Positions 1 through 5,994 of a stretch of 6,966 nucleotides of DNA are shown piece after piece. The stretch is taken from assembly GCA_025362915.1 (NCBI GenBank), contig JANYEU010000431.1, positions 1-6,966 on the forward strand. The letters are read 5' to 3'. Within the stretch, counting starts at the first letter, position 1. Every line of letters begins with the position of its first letter. The translations under genes and the position numbers were made by a program. The notes below the pieces were generated by a model that was not told where the DNA came from, made no database searches, and was given only the letters and a program-made list of their open reading frames with translations. Source of the DNA: Chitinophagaceae bacterium (GTDB lineage Bacteria > Bacteroidota > Bacteroidia > Chitinophagales > Chitinophagaceae).

Positions 1-1486
1 TTCCCTCGCCCAAATTATTAACCTTAAAAGGGATGGTATAGGTACTATCCCCCCATATAAAATGATACGGGCTTTCCAATCCTGACGCACTAACGGCAAT
101 GCTACCCGAAAAGGGATAAAAACACGTAGGCGACTTAGTGATGGTGTCCTTACCACTCAGCGGAACGCCAAATACCTGAATTGTTTTTACACTACTATCC
201 CCCCCGCACATATTGGTAACTACATAATGTATGGATATTTTGCCAAAGTTTAACCCTTTTACCAAACCATCGGCAGTTATCGTAGCCACACTTGTATCTG
301 TACTCTTCCAAACGCCATTGAGCGTTGAATCTGTTAGCTGTGAGGTAAATCCCGTACACAAAGAGGTGATACCCGCTATCGTATCAGTATTTTTTGGCGG
401 ACTAATAACCGTAAGGTTCAAGGTTCGCAAACTATCGCACCCATTAGCGTTGGTAAACGAATCTATATAAGTGCCTGTTTTATTATAGCCCAAGTAAGCC
501 GCCCCCATACAGATGGTATCGGTAATGATTGTAGTTGGTTCCACCACATTTACATTGATAGGAGACGAATGTACGCGGCAAGTGATGCTATTGATATTGC
601 CAAATTGCGAAGCAGACAATCTATACTGAAAAGAGCCGGCAATATTTGCAATAAAATTAAAAGTAGTGTCGGTTGCACCCGCAATGTCCTTCCATGTTTT
701 GCCCGTATCCACACTTTGCTGCCATTGGTAAGAGGTGGAATCATAACAGCGCTGCACAGAAGCATTTAACGTTAGATTGATGGCATTTTTTGCTTTACAG
801 ATAGAGATGGCATCGGTTGAATACCCTTTTATGCTGGCAGTTATTCCAGGGCCTACGGGCTGAAAAACAATATCATCCAGCCCAAGGTCATTTCCATTGC
901 CACCGGGTGCATTATTGCGCATCCGCAACACAACATCGGTAATGCCAATAGGTGTTTTGAAGTAAAAAGAGTAATTTTTCCAAGTCTCATTCGGCACAAC
1001 AGGTATATCTCCAGTGTTGTAGGAAGATAAAATGATGCCATCCGTCTGTTCGATGGTGAAAGTTACATTGGGACTGATTTTATTAGGTTTTGTTGCCAAA
1101 TTAAAAATCCAGGCGGAAAACTTATAGGTGTTACCACCGCACAAACCAGACACTGTTTTCAAATAAAAATCACTAGGGTCGTAGGATGCATTTATTATCA
1201 TGAAATAACCGTTCGGATCGCCAGTATGATCTCCTGTAGAAGGCCAATCATAACAATTTGAAGTGTAATTTCTGATTGAATAAAGCCCATCTTCGGGGCA
1301 ATCCTTTGCTTGATAGGTAAAATTGGTAATTCCCGGTGGGAGAGGAGGTCCATAAGCACTTGCGCCTGCTCCAAACGTTTCATTAAGCACAGGGTCGCCC
1401 AGACTAGCCGTACAGGTTTGGGCATTTACTTGTAAAGAAAAAAGTATTATTAATGATAAGGTAGCAAGAAGTAAACGAATCTTCAT
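1..1486 (-). CDS. Secreted multidomain Ig/BIG_2/SprB-like surface protein, N-terminal part (C-terminus beyond the left edge)
   Basis: I translated this frame by hand: it is open from the ATG at 1486 to the window edge (495 codons), so the gene is partial. Residues 1-23 form a signal peptide (basic start MKIR, hydrophobic core 5-18, cleavage near A22-Q23). Residues about 30-212 look like a jelly-roll, carbohydrate-binding-like domain ending in GNDLGLDDIVFQP (198-210). Residues about 222-316 form an Ig-like module (YQWQQSVDTGKTW at 253-265; C230 and C303 may pair). Residues 317-360 are a short 'DTICMG...NGCDSLRTLNLTV' module. Residues about 366-438 resemble BIG_2 (TDTSVATITADGLVKGL at 396-412). 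Residues about 446-495 resemble an SprB repeat (SGSIAVSASG at 460-469) and are cut by the edge. This architecture is common in gliding or adhesion proteins exported by type IX secretion in Bacteroidota. The diagnostic C-terminal sorting domain would lie off-window. The ligand is unknown. No Shine-Dalgarno sequence precedes the ATG. Confidence 0.85.
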   Translation of the reverse strand, partial: MKIRLLLATLSLIILFSLQVNAQTCTASLGDPVLNETFGAGASAYGPPLPPGITNFTYQAKDCPEDGLYSIRNYTSNCYDWPSTGDHTGDPNGYFMIINASYDPSDFYLKTVSGLCGGNTYKFSAWIFNLATKPNKISPNVTFTIEQTDGIILSSYNTGDIPVVPNETWKNYSFYFKTPIGITDVVLRMRNNAPGGNGNDLGLDDIVFQPVGPGITASIKGYSTDAISICKAKNAINLTLNASVQRCYDSTSYQWQQSVDTGKTWKDIAGATDTTFNFIANIAGSFQYRLSASQFGNINSITCRVHSSPINVNVVEPTTIITDTICMGAAYLGYNKTGTYIDSFTNANGCDSLRTLNLTVISPPKNTDTIAGITSLCTGFTSQLTDSTLNGVWKSTDTSVATITADGLVKGLNFGKISIHYVVTNMCGGDSSVKTIQVFGVPLSGKDTITKSPTCFYPFSGSIAVSASGLESPYHFIWGDSTYTIPFKVNNLGEG

Positions 1487-1689
1487 GAGGCGAAGTTATA
1501 GTTTAACGTATTGATTGATTTCAAACAATAATAAGTTTCCAGTCAACATTGATGTTGCATCGGTAAACAACACTACTATAAGGATGAACCATCTATAAAC
1601 CTATAAAGTGATATTCATTTAAAGACTGGCGCACTATCATAAGTTTAAACCATTGATTGGAAATATTATGAAAAATAGTCTAAAAAAGC
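1487..1689. other. Intergenic upstream region of the secreted-protein gene
   Basis: AT-rich stretch upstream of the minus-strand secreted-protein gene that should hold its promoter. I see no clean TAnnTTTG element. The nearest match on the minus strand is TATTGTTTG (1530-1522), which has three rather than two bases between TA and TTTG. No gene, tRNA or strong hairpin is evident here. It is followed by the 21-bp repeat block. Confidence 0.4.
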
Positions 1690-1819
1690 ATCACAAACTG
1701 AGGTTATTCTATCACGAATTAAGGTTATTCCATCACGAAATGAGGCTTTTCACTTATCAAAACCCTTAATTCGTGATAAAAAAGCCTTCTTTCGTGATAA
1801 AAAAAGACTGTTTTTTGAG
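1690..1819. repeat. Symmetric inverted array of 21-bp units (three forward, two clear plus one degenerate reverse)
   Basis: Forward units begin at 1690 (ATCACAAACTGAGGTTATTC), 1711 (ATCACGAATTAAGGTTATTC) and 1732 (ATCACGAAATGAGGCTTTTC), exactly 21 bp apart. On the opposite strand, units read downward from 1777 (ATCACGAATTAAGGGTTTTG) and 1798 (ATCACGAAAGAAGGCTTTTT), again 21 bp apart. A degenerate sixth can be read from 1819. The paired starts 1690/1819, 1711/1798 and 1732/1777 all add up to 3509, so the block is one imperfect inverted repeat centred near 1754-1755 with a 6-base loop (1752-1757). The shared core is ATCACGAA. It could form a long hairpin in RNA or a cruciform in DNA. No coding role is supported, and there is no variable spacer as in CRISPR. 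Function unknown. Confidence 0.75.
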
Positions 1820-1931
1820 TGAATAAATCCATTTGATGTATGAATATCCATAAATGTTGCTTCTTTTTTGGGTGAAAGGGTTGTTGACCCTTAGTTTCAA
1901 TCCTACTCAAAATAAAATTGGTTCATTCCAC
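1820..1931. other. Intergenic stretch with a small hairpin
   Basis: Non-coding DNA between the inverted 21-bp array and the permease terminator. The only local structure I see is a 6-bp hairpin AAGGGT-TGTTG-ACCCTT at 1876-1892, with no T-run directly after it on either strand. It is not a convincing terminator. Confidence 0.3.
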
Positions 1932-1963
1932 AAAAAAAAGCTACCCCATGAGGAGTAGCTTTT
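1932..1963 (-). terminator. Intrinsic terminator of the amino-acid permease gene
   Basis: The arms AAAAGCTAC (1936-1944) and GTAGCTTTT (1955-1963) pair perfectly over 9 bp. CC/GG pairs near the apex extend the stem around an ATGA loop. On the minus strand the hairpin lies 33 bases after the permease stop codon (1999-1997) and runs into eight consecutive Ts (1939-1932), as expected for a Rho-independent terminator. The plus-strand side has only TTTTCTTATT, so it would be weaker in that direction. It should insulate the permease from the secreted-protein gene downstream on the same strand. Confidence 0.85.
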
Positions 1964-1996
1964 CTTATTAAACATTTAAAATAGAGAATCAATTAG

Positions 1997-3538
1997 TTAC
2001 AACTCGGTACTTTTTGAATTATTCAGTTTACTATGCTTTTTGCTATAGCCAAAATAGATGATGAAACCTATCAATAACCAAACTATTAAACGCAACCAGT
2101 TTGTCCAGCCCAATCCAAATATCATGGCACCGCAAACTATTACACCCATTATTGGTACAAATGGTACCCATGGTGTGCGGAATTCGCGTTTCATTTCAGG
2201 ATTTGTCTTTCTCAATACAATTACTGCAATGCAAACAAGCATAAAGGCAAATAGGGTTCCTATGCTGGTCATGTCTCCCACTATATCGCCAGGAATGAAT
2301 GCAGCAAACAGTCCTACCAATATCAAGGTGTAAAGGCTTGCCTTGTAAGGGGTTTTGTAGGTGGGGTGAATCTTACTGAATATGTTAGGTAATAAACCAT
2401 CCTTGCTCATGGAATAAAATACGCGTGATTGCCCTAGCAACATGACCAATATTACAGAAGAAAAACCACCAAGAATGGCTACAGTTACCAATTTGGCCAA
2501 CCAACCATAGCCAATCATGTATTTATTGATGGCAAAAGCAACAGAAGCCTCCTTTCCGGTTGTACGGAAATCCTCAATGCTGGCGATACCCGTAAGAACG
2601 TGGGCAAAAAGGATATACAAAACTGTACAAACAGCTAGAGAACCCAAAATACCGATAGGCATGTCCTTTTTAGGATTCTTTGCTTCCTGAGCGGCGGTAC
2701 TTACGGCATCAAAACCGATAAAAGCAAAGAATACCACACCCGCCGCACCTAGAATACCCATGATGCCGCCAAAGTTGTGCGACAAACCTTGATGATCTAC
2801 ATAAGTACTGGCTGGTGGAATATAAACTGCGTGATTTGCTGGGTTGATAAAACTCCATCCAAACACAATAATCATAATTACGATAGATACTTTGGCAACA
2901 ACGATGATGCTGTTTACTACCGCCGACTCTTGTGTTCCCCTGATTAACAAAAGCGTAAGAACGCTTACGATAAACAAGGCTGGAAGGTTGATGTATCCGT
3001 GAAGGCTACCGTCAAGCGAGTGCTCGAAGGGAGAATGACACAGCTCGAATGGTATCGGTTTACAACCTATCACATTAGTCAGCAAATTATTTAGGTATTC
3101 ACTCCAAGCAATGCCAACTGTTGCGGCACCAACTGCATATTCCAGTATCAAATCCCAACCAATTATCCATGCAATGAATTCTCCCATCGTGGCATAGCTG
3201 TATGTATAGGCACTACCTGCAATGGGAATGGAAGAAGACAACTCGGCATAGCATAAACCTGCCAAAGCGCAACCAATGGCTGCCACAATAAAGCCCAAAG
3301 TAACAGAAGGACCGGCATTTTGAGCTGCTGCAGAGGCTGTCCGTACAAATAAACCCGCACCGATGATGGCACCTATCCCAAGTGAAATCAAAGAAGTTGC
3401 AGTAAGTGTACGTTTCAGCCCCTTTTCCGAGTCGGCAGATTCTTTCATTAATAATTCAATAGACTTTTTTGTGAATAATCCCATAATTAGATAGTTAAAT
3501 TGCTTTTTAAAACCGTAATAAGCTAGCAAAATAATCAT
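1997..3538 (-). CDS. APC-superfamily amino-acid permease (cationic amino acid transporter-like)
   Basis: Cytoplasmic-membrane amino-acid importer, 513 residues, of the APC superfamily and close in appearance to the CAT/YfnA-type branch. The TM1 substrate-binding motif GIGAIIGAGLFV is at 54-65. YAELSSSIPIAGSAYTYSYA (97-116) and GFDAVSTAAQEAKNPKKDMP (275-294) are hallmark stretches. GQSRVFYSMSKDGLLP at 369-384 matches the conserved TM8-TM9 loop. About 12 hydrophobic segments can be counted (roughly 49-70, 78-100, 120-140, 183-199, 208-229, 259-280, 296-320, 345-370, 401-417, 423-443, 459-477, 481-498). Length is normal. The start is ambiguous: ATG 3538 has a Shine-Dalgarno AAGGAG, but family members usually begin like M19 (ATG 3484, MGLFTKKSIELL). 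Substrate cannot be read from sequence; a cationic or broad neutral amino acid is likely. The gene is monocistronic, bounded by a divergent gene and a terminator. Confidence 0.93.
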   Translation of the reverse strand: MIILLAYYGFKKQFNYLIMGLFTKKSIELLMKESADSEKGLKRTLTATSLISLGIGAIIGAGLFVRTASAAAQNAGPSVTLGFIVAAIGCALAGLCYAELSSSIPIAGSAYTYSYATMGEFIAWIIGWDLILEYAVGAATVGIAWSEYLNNLLTNVIGCKPIPFELCHSPFEHSLDGSLHGYINLPALFIVSVLTLLLIRGTQESAVVNSIIVVAKVSIVIMIIVFGWSFINPANHAVYIPPASTYVDHQGLSHNFGGIMGILGAAGVVFFAFIGFDAVSTAAQEAKNPKKDMPIGILGSLAVCTVLYILFAHVLTGIASIEDFRTTGKEASVAFAINKYMIGYGWLAKLVTVAILGGFSSVILVMLLGQSRVFYSMSKDGLLPNIFSKIHPTYKTPYKASLYTLILVGLFAAFIPGDIVGDMTSIGTLFAFMLVCIAVIVLRKTNPEMKREFRTPWVPFVPIMGVIVCGAMIFGLGWTNWLRLIVWLLIGFIIYFGYSKKHSKLNNSKSTEL

Positions 3539-3542
3539 TTAT

Positions 3543-3548
3543 CTCCTT
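3543..3548 (-). promoter_or_regulatory. Shine-Dalgarno AAGGAG before the upstream permease start
   Basis: AAGGAG reads on the minus strand four bases before ATG 3538. It is notable because the other main genes in this window have no such site. It favours the longer permease start (18 extra residues) or a leader-like initiation point over the conserved internal ATG at 3484, which has only AT-rich sequence before it. Confidence 0.5.
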
Positions 3549-3628
3549 ACTATTACATTTCCTTTAAAATAGCATTGTAATTTGTATATATTTATTAAAC
3601 TAACCAGTGATTATTTAATTTTTTTCTA
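3549..3628. promoter_or_regulatory. Divergent promoter region between permease and glutamate symporter
   Basis: The 90-bp AT-rich spacer between the permease start (3538) and the symporter start (3629) must contain promoter elements for both genes, unless they start inside coding DNA. No exact TAnnTTTG is present on either strand. The closest plus-strand candidate is TAATTTG within the GCATTGTAATTTGTATATA context, one base short of consensus. Because the spacer is so short, a regulator bound here could affect both amino-acid transporters; that is inference. Confidence 0.45.
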
Positions 3629-4864
3629 ATGAAATCTAACAAGCTAACGAGGAATATTCTAATAGCGATGGTACTTGGCATCAGTGTTGGCTATGCCGTA
3701 CACGAATTGGTGCCTAAAGAATCAATTTCAAGCTTTTCCAGCACAGTAAAACTCCTCGGAACCATCTTTATCCGCTTGGTAAAAACAATTATTGCCCCAT
3801 TGGTATTTACTACGCTGGTAGTGGGCATTGCAAAGCTGGGTAATTTAAAGACTGTGGGCAGGGTAGGCGGTAAAGCCATGTTATGGTTTGTTACTGCCTC
3901 CTTAACTAGCCTGTTAATTGGGATGTTATTGGTAAATGTGTTGCATCCAGGTACCTATATAGATCTTTCTTTGGCGGATAATGCAGGTGTGAAGGAGTTG
4001 ATGGGCAAGACTTCCGCCTTTTCGTTGTCTAATTTTATAGAACACGTCATTCCTTCCAGTGCCATTGGTGCGATGGCAGATAATGAGATATTGCAGATAG
4101 TGGTTTTCTCCATATTTTTTGGAATAGCCGCCGCTTCGATGGGCGATTATGCAAAACCGGTTATAAAAACCTTGGATGTATTTGCGCATATCATCCTAAA
4201 GATAGTAAACTACATCATGAACTTTGCGCCTTACGGTGTTTTTGGCACATTGGCGGCAGTGGTTGCCGATAAAGGGATGGGTATCTTCAAGTTCTATTTT
4301 ATTTACTTCTCCTTTTTCGTTTTTGGCATCATTTGTTTGTGGTTGGTGTTGCTATTGGTGGGTTATATCATACTGGGAAAAAGACTTTTTGCCTTATTAA
4401 AACACATCAGTAATCCTTTATTGATTGCTTTTAGCACTACCAGCAGCGAGGCGGTGTTTCCGAAGCTGACTGAGGAATTAGAGCGTTTTGGTTGCAAGAA
4501 TGATATTGTGGCATTCATCCTTCCTTTGGGTTATTCCTTTAACCTGGATGGAAGTATGATGTACATGACGTTTGCCAGCCTTGCCATTGCGCAAGCCTAC
4601 GGAATTCATCTGGATATTGGCACACAATTGACGATGTTGTTGGTTTTGATGCTTACCAGTAAAGGAATTGCCGGTGTTCCAAGGGCTTCTTTAATCATTG
4701 TGTTAGCTACGTGTGCCATGTTCAAGATACCTCCCGAAGGTGTTGCATTAATATTGCCGATAGACCATTTTTGCGACATGATGCGCACTGCCACCAACGT
4801 TTTAGGTAACGCCTTGGCTACAAGCGTGGTGAGCAAATGGGAAGGGGCTTTGGAGGAAGGATAA
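3629..4864 (+). CDS. Dicarboxylate/amino acid:cation symporter, GltP/GltT-type glutamate-aspartate carrier
   Basis: A 411-residue inner-membrane secondary transporter of the DAACS family (TC 2.A.23), which imports glutamate, aspartate or C4-dicarboxylates with Na+ or H+. HP1 carries FSTTSSEAVFP (268-278). TM7 carries the NMDGT-equivalent NLDGS (305-309), preceded by G301. HP2 carries TSKGIAGVPRAS (343-354). TM8 carries D383, R386, T387 and N390, corresponding to GltPh D394, R397, T398 and N401; the arginine is the one that binds the substrate side-chain carboxylate, so acidic substrates are expected. N394 stands where GltPh has the Na1 aspartate D405, as I recall in bacterial GltP and DctA proteins. 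The N-terminal half is an ordinary scaffold domain. Length and start are normal for the family, with no Shine-Dalgarno and an AT-rich leader. It is divergent from the amino-acid permease. Glutamate versus dicarboxylate specificity and the coupling ion are not decided by sequence alone. Confidence 0.93.
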   Translation: MKSNKLTRNILIAMVLGISVGYAVHELVPKESISSFSSTVKLLGTIFIRLVKTIIAPLVFTTLVVGIAKLGNLKTVGRVGGKAMLWFVTASLTSLLIGMLLVNVLHPGTYIDLSLADNAGVKELMGKTSAFSLSNFIEHVIPSSAIGAMADNEILQIVVFSIFFGIAAASMGDYAKPVIKTLDVFAHIILKIVNYIMNFAPYGVFGTLAAVVADKGMGIFKFYFIYFSFFVFGIICLWLVLLLVGYIILGKRLFALLKHISNPLLIAFSTTSSEAVFPKLTEELERFGCKNDIVAFILPLGYSFNLDGSMMYMTFASLAIAQAYGIHLDIGTQLTMLLVLMLTSKGIAGVPRASLIIVLATCAMFKIPPEGVALILPIDHFCDMMRTATNVLGNALATSVVSKWEGALEEG

Positions 4865-4880
4865 TTATCAATTGATAATT
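4863..4880. repeat. 18-bp perfect palindrome overlapping the symporter stop codon
   Basis: AATTATCAATTGATAATT is identical to its reverse complement, and its first two bases are the last two of the TAA stop (4862-4864). It could be a protein-binding site or a weak 3'-end hairpin. It contains only two G/C pairs and has no T-tract, so it is a poor intrinsic terminator. Confidence 0.5.
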
Positions 4881-4922
4881 GATGCTAAATACTTGGGTTA
4901 TGCTCCCTAAAGGAAACATTTT

Positions 4923-5180
4923 ATGCCTTTACAAACCCTTCACAAGCGTTCCGTTCAACCAAACATTTCTTCCGTAAGGGCTTACGGAACTTCCGTTCAA
5001 CTGAACATTTCTTCTGTAAGGGCTTACGGAACTTCCGTTCAACTGAATATTTCTTCCGTAAGGGCTTACGGAACTTCCGTTCAACTGAACATTTCTTCCG
5101 TTAGGGCTTACGGAACTTCCGTTCAACTGAACATTTCTTCCGTAAGGGCTTACGGAACTTCCGTTCAACTGAACAAATAA
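4923..5180 (+). CDS. Possible small 14-residue-repeat peptide (85 aa) encoded by the 42-bp array
   Basis: I do not recognise a family. The frame runs from ATG 4923 to TAA 5178 and reads MPLQTLHKRS followed by copies of the 14-mer VQLNISSVRAYGTS, ending VQLNK. It has no signal peptide or membrane segment. Evidence for translation: AAAGGA at 4909-4914 lies eight bases before the ATG, which is rare in this window. The single-base differences among units 2-5 (5015, 5048, 5102) are all at third codon positions and synonymous here, while all are missense in the overlapping minus-strand frame. Each also weakens a palindrome without a compensating change. Only unit 1 differs in protein (P for L at codon 4959-4961). 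Evidence against: any 42-bp tandem repeat lacking stops gives such a frame, only three substitutions are available, and the peptide is low in complexity. It may be only a shadow of the DNA repeat. Confidence 0.3.
   Translation: MPLQTLHKRSVQPNISSVRAYGTSVQLNISSVRAYGTSVQLNISSVRAYGTSVQLNISSVRAYGTSVQLNISSVRAYGTSVQLNK
4953..5174. repeat. Tandem array of 42-bp palindromic repeats (five full units plus a partial sixth)
   Basis: GTTCAAC starts recur at 4953, 4995, 5037, 5079, 5121 and 5163, exactly 42 bp apart. Each unit holds two inverted repeats: GTTCAACTGAAC (5-bp arms, 2-base centre) and TTCCGTAAGGGCTTACGGAA (9-bp arms, 2-base centre). Unit 5 is the consensus. Unit 1 differs by two bases, and units 2, 3 and 4 by one each. 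The array ends with a partial unit GTTCAACTGAAC. Both strands stay open in one frame across the array. There are no unique spacers, so this is not CRISPR, and no transposase or integrase is nearby. As RNA it would form a row of hairpins after the symporter gene and before dedA. As DNA it offers six regularly phased palindromes. Function unknown. Confidence 0.92.
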
Positions 5181-5240
5181 CCAATAAATTGAATTTTCAA
5201 GAGTGATTGTATACTGAATTAATGAAACCTTCATCTTCAT

Positions 5241-5248
5241 TACTTTTG
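5241..5248 (+). promoter_or_regulatory. Candidate Bacteroidota -7 element for the dedA-MFS transcript
   Basis: TACTTTTG fits the TAnnTTTG -7 consensus of the Bacteroidota housekeeping sigma factor. It lies about 60 bases before the dedA start, giving a plausible leader length. No TTG sits at the usual distance upstream for a -33 element, so the call rests on the -7 match alone. Confidence 0.3.
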
Positions 5249-5309
5249 ATTATATTAAAATTTAATGTTTCTTTACACCCGAAGCAACTAACGGCTTCCC
5301 TAATAGCTC

Positions 5310-5993
5310 ATGACAGAATATATTCTTGCTTTTCAATTACACGAACTCCTGCAGCCTCAGTTTTATATAGACAATGGGGGGCTTTGGCTGTTACTCCTCA
5401 TCATATTTGCCGAGACTGGTCTGTTTGTAGGCTTTTTCTTTCCTGGAGATTCCTTATTGTTTGTTGCAGGAATATTCAGTGAGAAGCTAGCCATTTCTTT
5501 TTTTGATACAGGAAGTTCTTTTTTGAATTTATTGATGATAATTGCCCTTGCTTCTGTTGCAGGGATATTGGGAAACGCTACAGGTTATATGTTTGGCAAG
5601 CGTATTGGCCCTGCCATGTTTCATTGGAAAGACAATATACTCTTTAAACAAAAGTATTTGAACCAAGCACACGACTTTTACGAACAACATGGCGGTGGTG
5701 CAGTGGTTTTTGCAAGGTTTGTACCCATAGTGCGCACGTTTGCCCCCATTGTTGCGGGCATTGTGGAAATGGATAAAAAGAAATTTGCCTTCTTCAACAT
5801 ACTTGGTTGCATCGCTTGGGTAGGAAGTATGTTGGCAGGAGGTCATTACCTAGATAAATTCTTTATGCAGCATTACAACTTCGACATCAAGAAGCATCTG
5901 GAAGTGATTGTTTTAGGTATCGTATTCATTACCACCGCCCCTGTATTGCTAAAACTCATTTTTGGTAAAACCAAATCATCCACCACAAAATAG
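5310..5993 (+). CDS. DedA family (VTT-domain) inner-membrane protein
   Basis: A 227-residue polytopic membrane protein of the DedA/SNARE-associated (VTT) family. Members act in envelope lipid transport, including recycling of undecaprenyl phosphate, and affect membrane potential and resistance to cationic peptides. Motif 1 is ETGLFVGFFFPGDSLLF (35-51) and motif 2 is FARFVPIVRTFAPIVAG (134-150). E35 and D47, and R136 and R142, keep the 12- and 6-residue spacings of the essential E39/D51 and R130/R136 of E. coli YqjA/YghB, so the charged residues needed for function look intact. Hydrophobic segments lie near 25-45, 72-95, 143-152, 160-180 and 197-217. Length is typical. The first ATG is used, without a Shine-Dalgarno. 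The stop is one base before the MFS start, so the two are probably one transcript. Which lipid it moves cannot be read from sequence. Confidence 0.92.
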   Translation: MTEYILAFQLHELLQPQFYIDNGGLWLLLLIIFAETGLFVGFFFPGDSLLFVAGIFSEKLAISFFDTGSSFLNLLMIIALASVAGILGNATGYMFGKRIGPAMFHWKDNILFKQKYLNQAHDFYEQHGGGAVVFARFVPIVRTFAPIVAGIVEMDKKKFAFFNILGCIAWVGSMLAGGHYLDKFFMQHYNFDIKKHLEVIVLGIVFITTAPVLLKLIFGKTKSSTTK

Positions 5994-5994
5994 T

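Noticed and set aside
231..1425. Several short frames on both strands inside the first 1.4 kb
   Set aside because: They overlap the continuous 495-codon secreted-protein frame, which has a signal peptide and recognisable domains; the short frames have none.
1522..1530. Promoter -7 element for the secreted-protein gene
   Set aside because: TATTGTTTG has a three-base gap instead of two, and the nearest TTG upstream is only 13 bases away, shorter than the usual spacing.
1876..1892. Second terminator
   Set aside because: The stem has only 6 bp and no T-run on either side, unlike the clear terminator at 1932-1963.
1725..1910. Minus-strand 61-residue frame covering the 21-bp array
   Set aside because: It is low complexity, driven by the repeat, and extends through unrelated intergenic DNA; nothing supports translation.
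4953..5174. CRISPR array
   Set aside because: The 42-bp units are contiguous and nearly identical with no unique spacers, and no cas gene is present.
4953..5174. REP/RAYT element, attC cassette site or transposon end
   Set aside because: There is no transposase or integrase gene in the window, and no target-site duplication or terminal inverted repeat flanks the array.
4929..5240. Minus-strand 103-residue repeat frame across the 42-bp array
   Set aside because: The unit differences are all missense in this frame, it has no ribosome-binding site that I can see, and it exists because a stop-free 42-bp repeat stays open on the other strand too.
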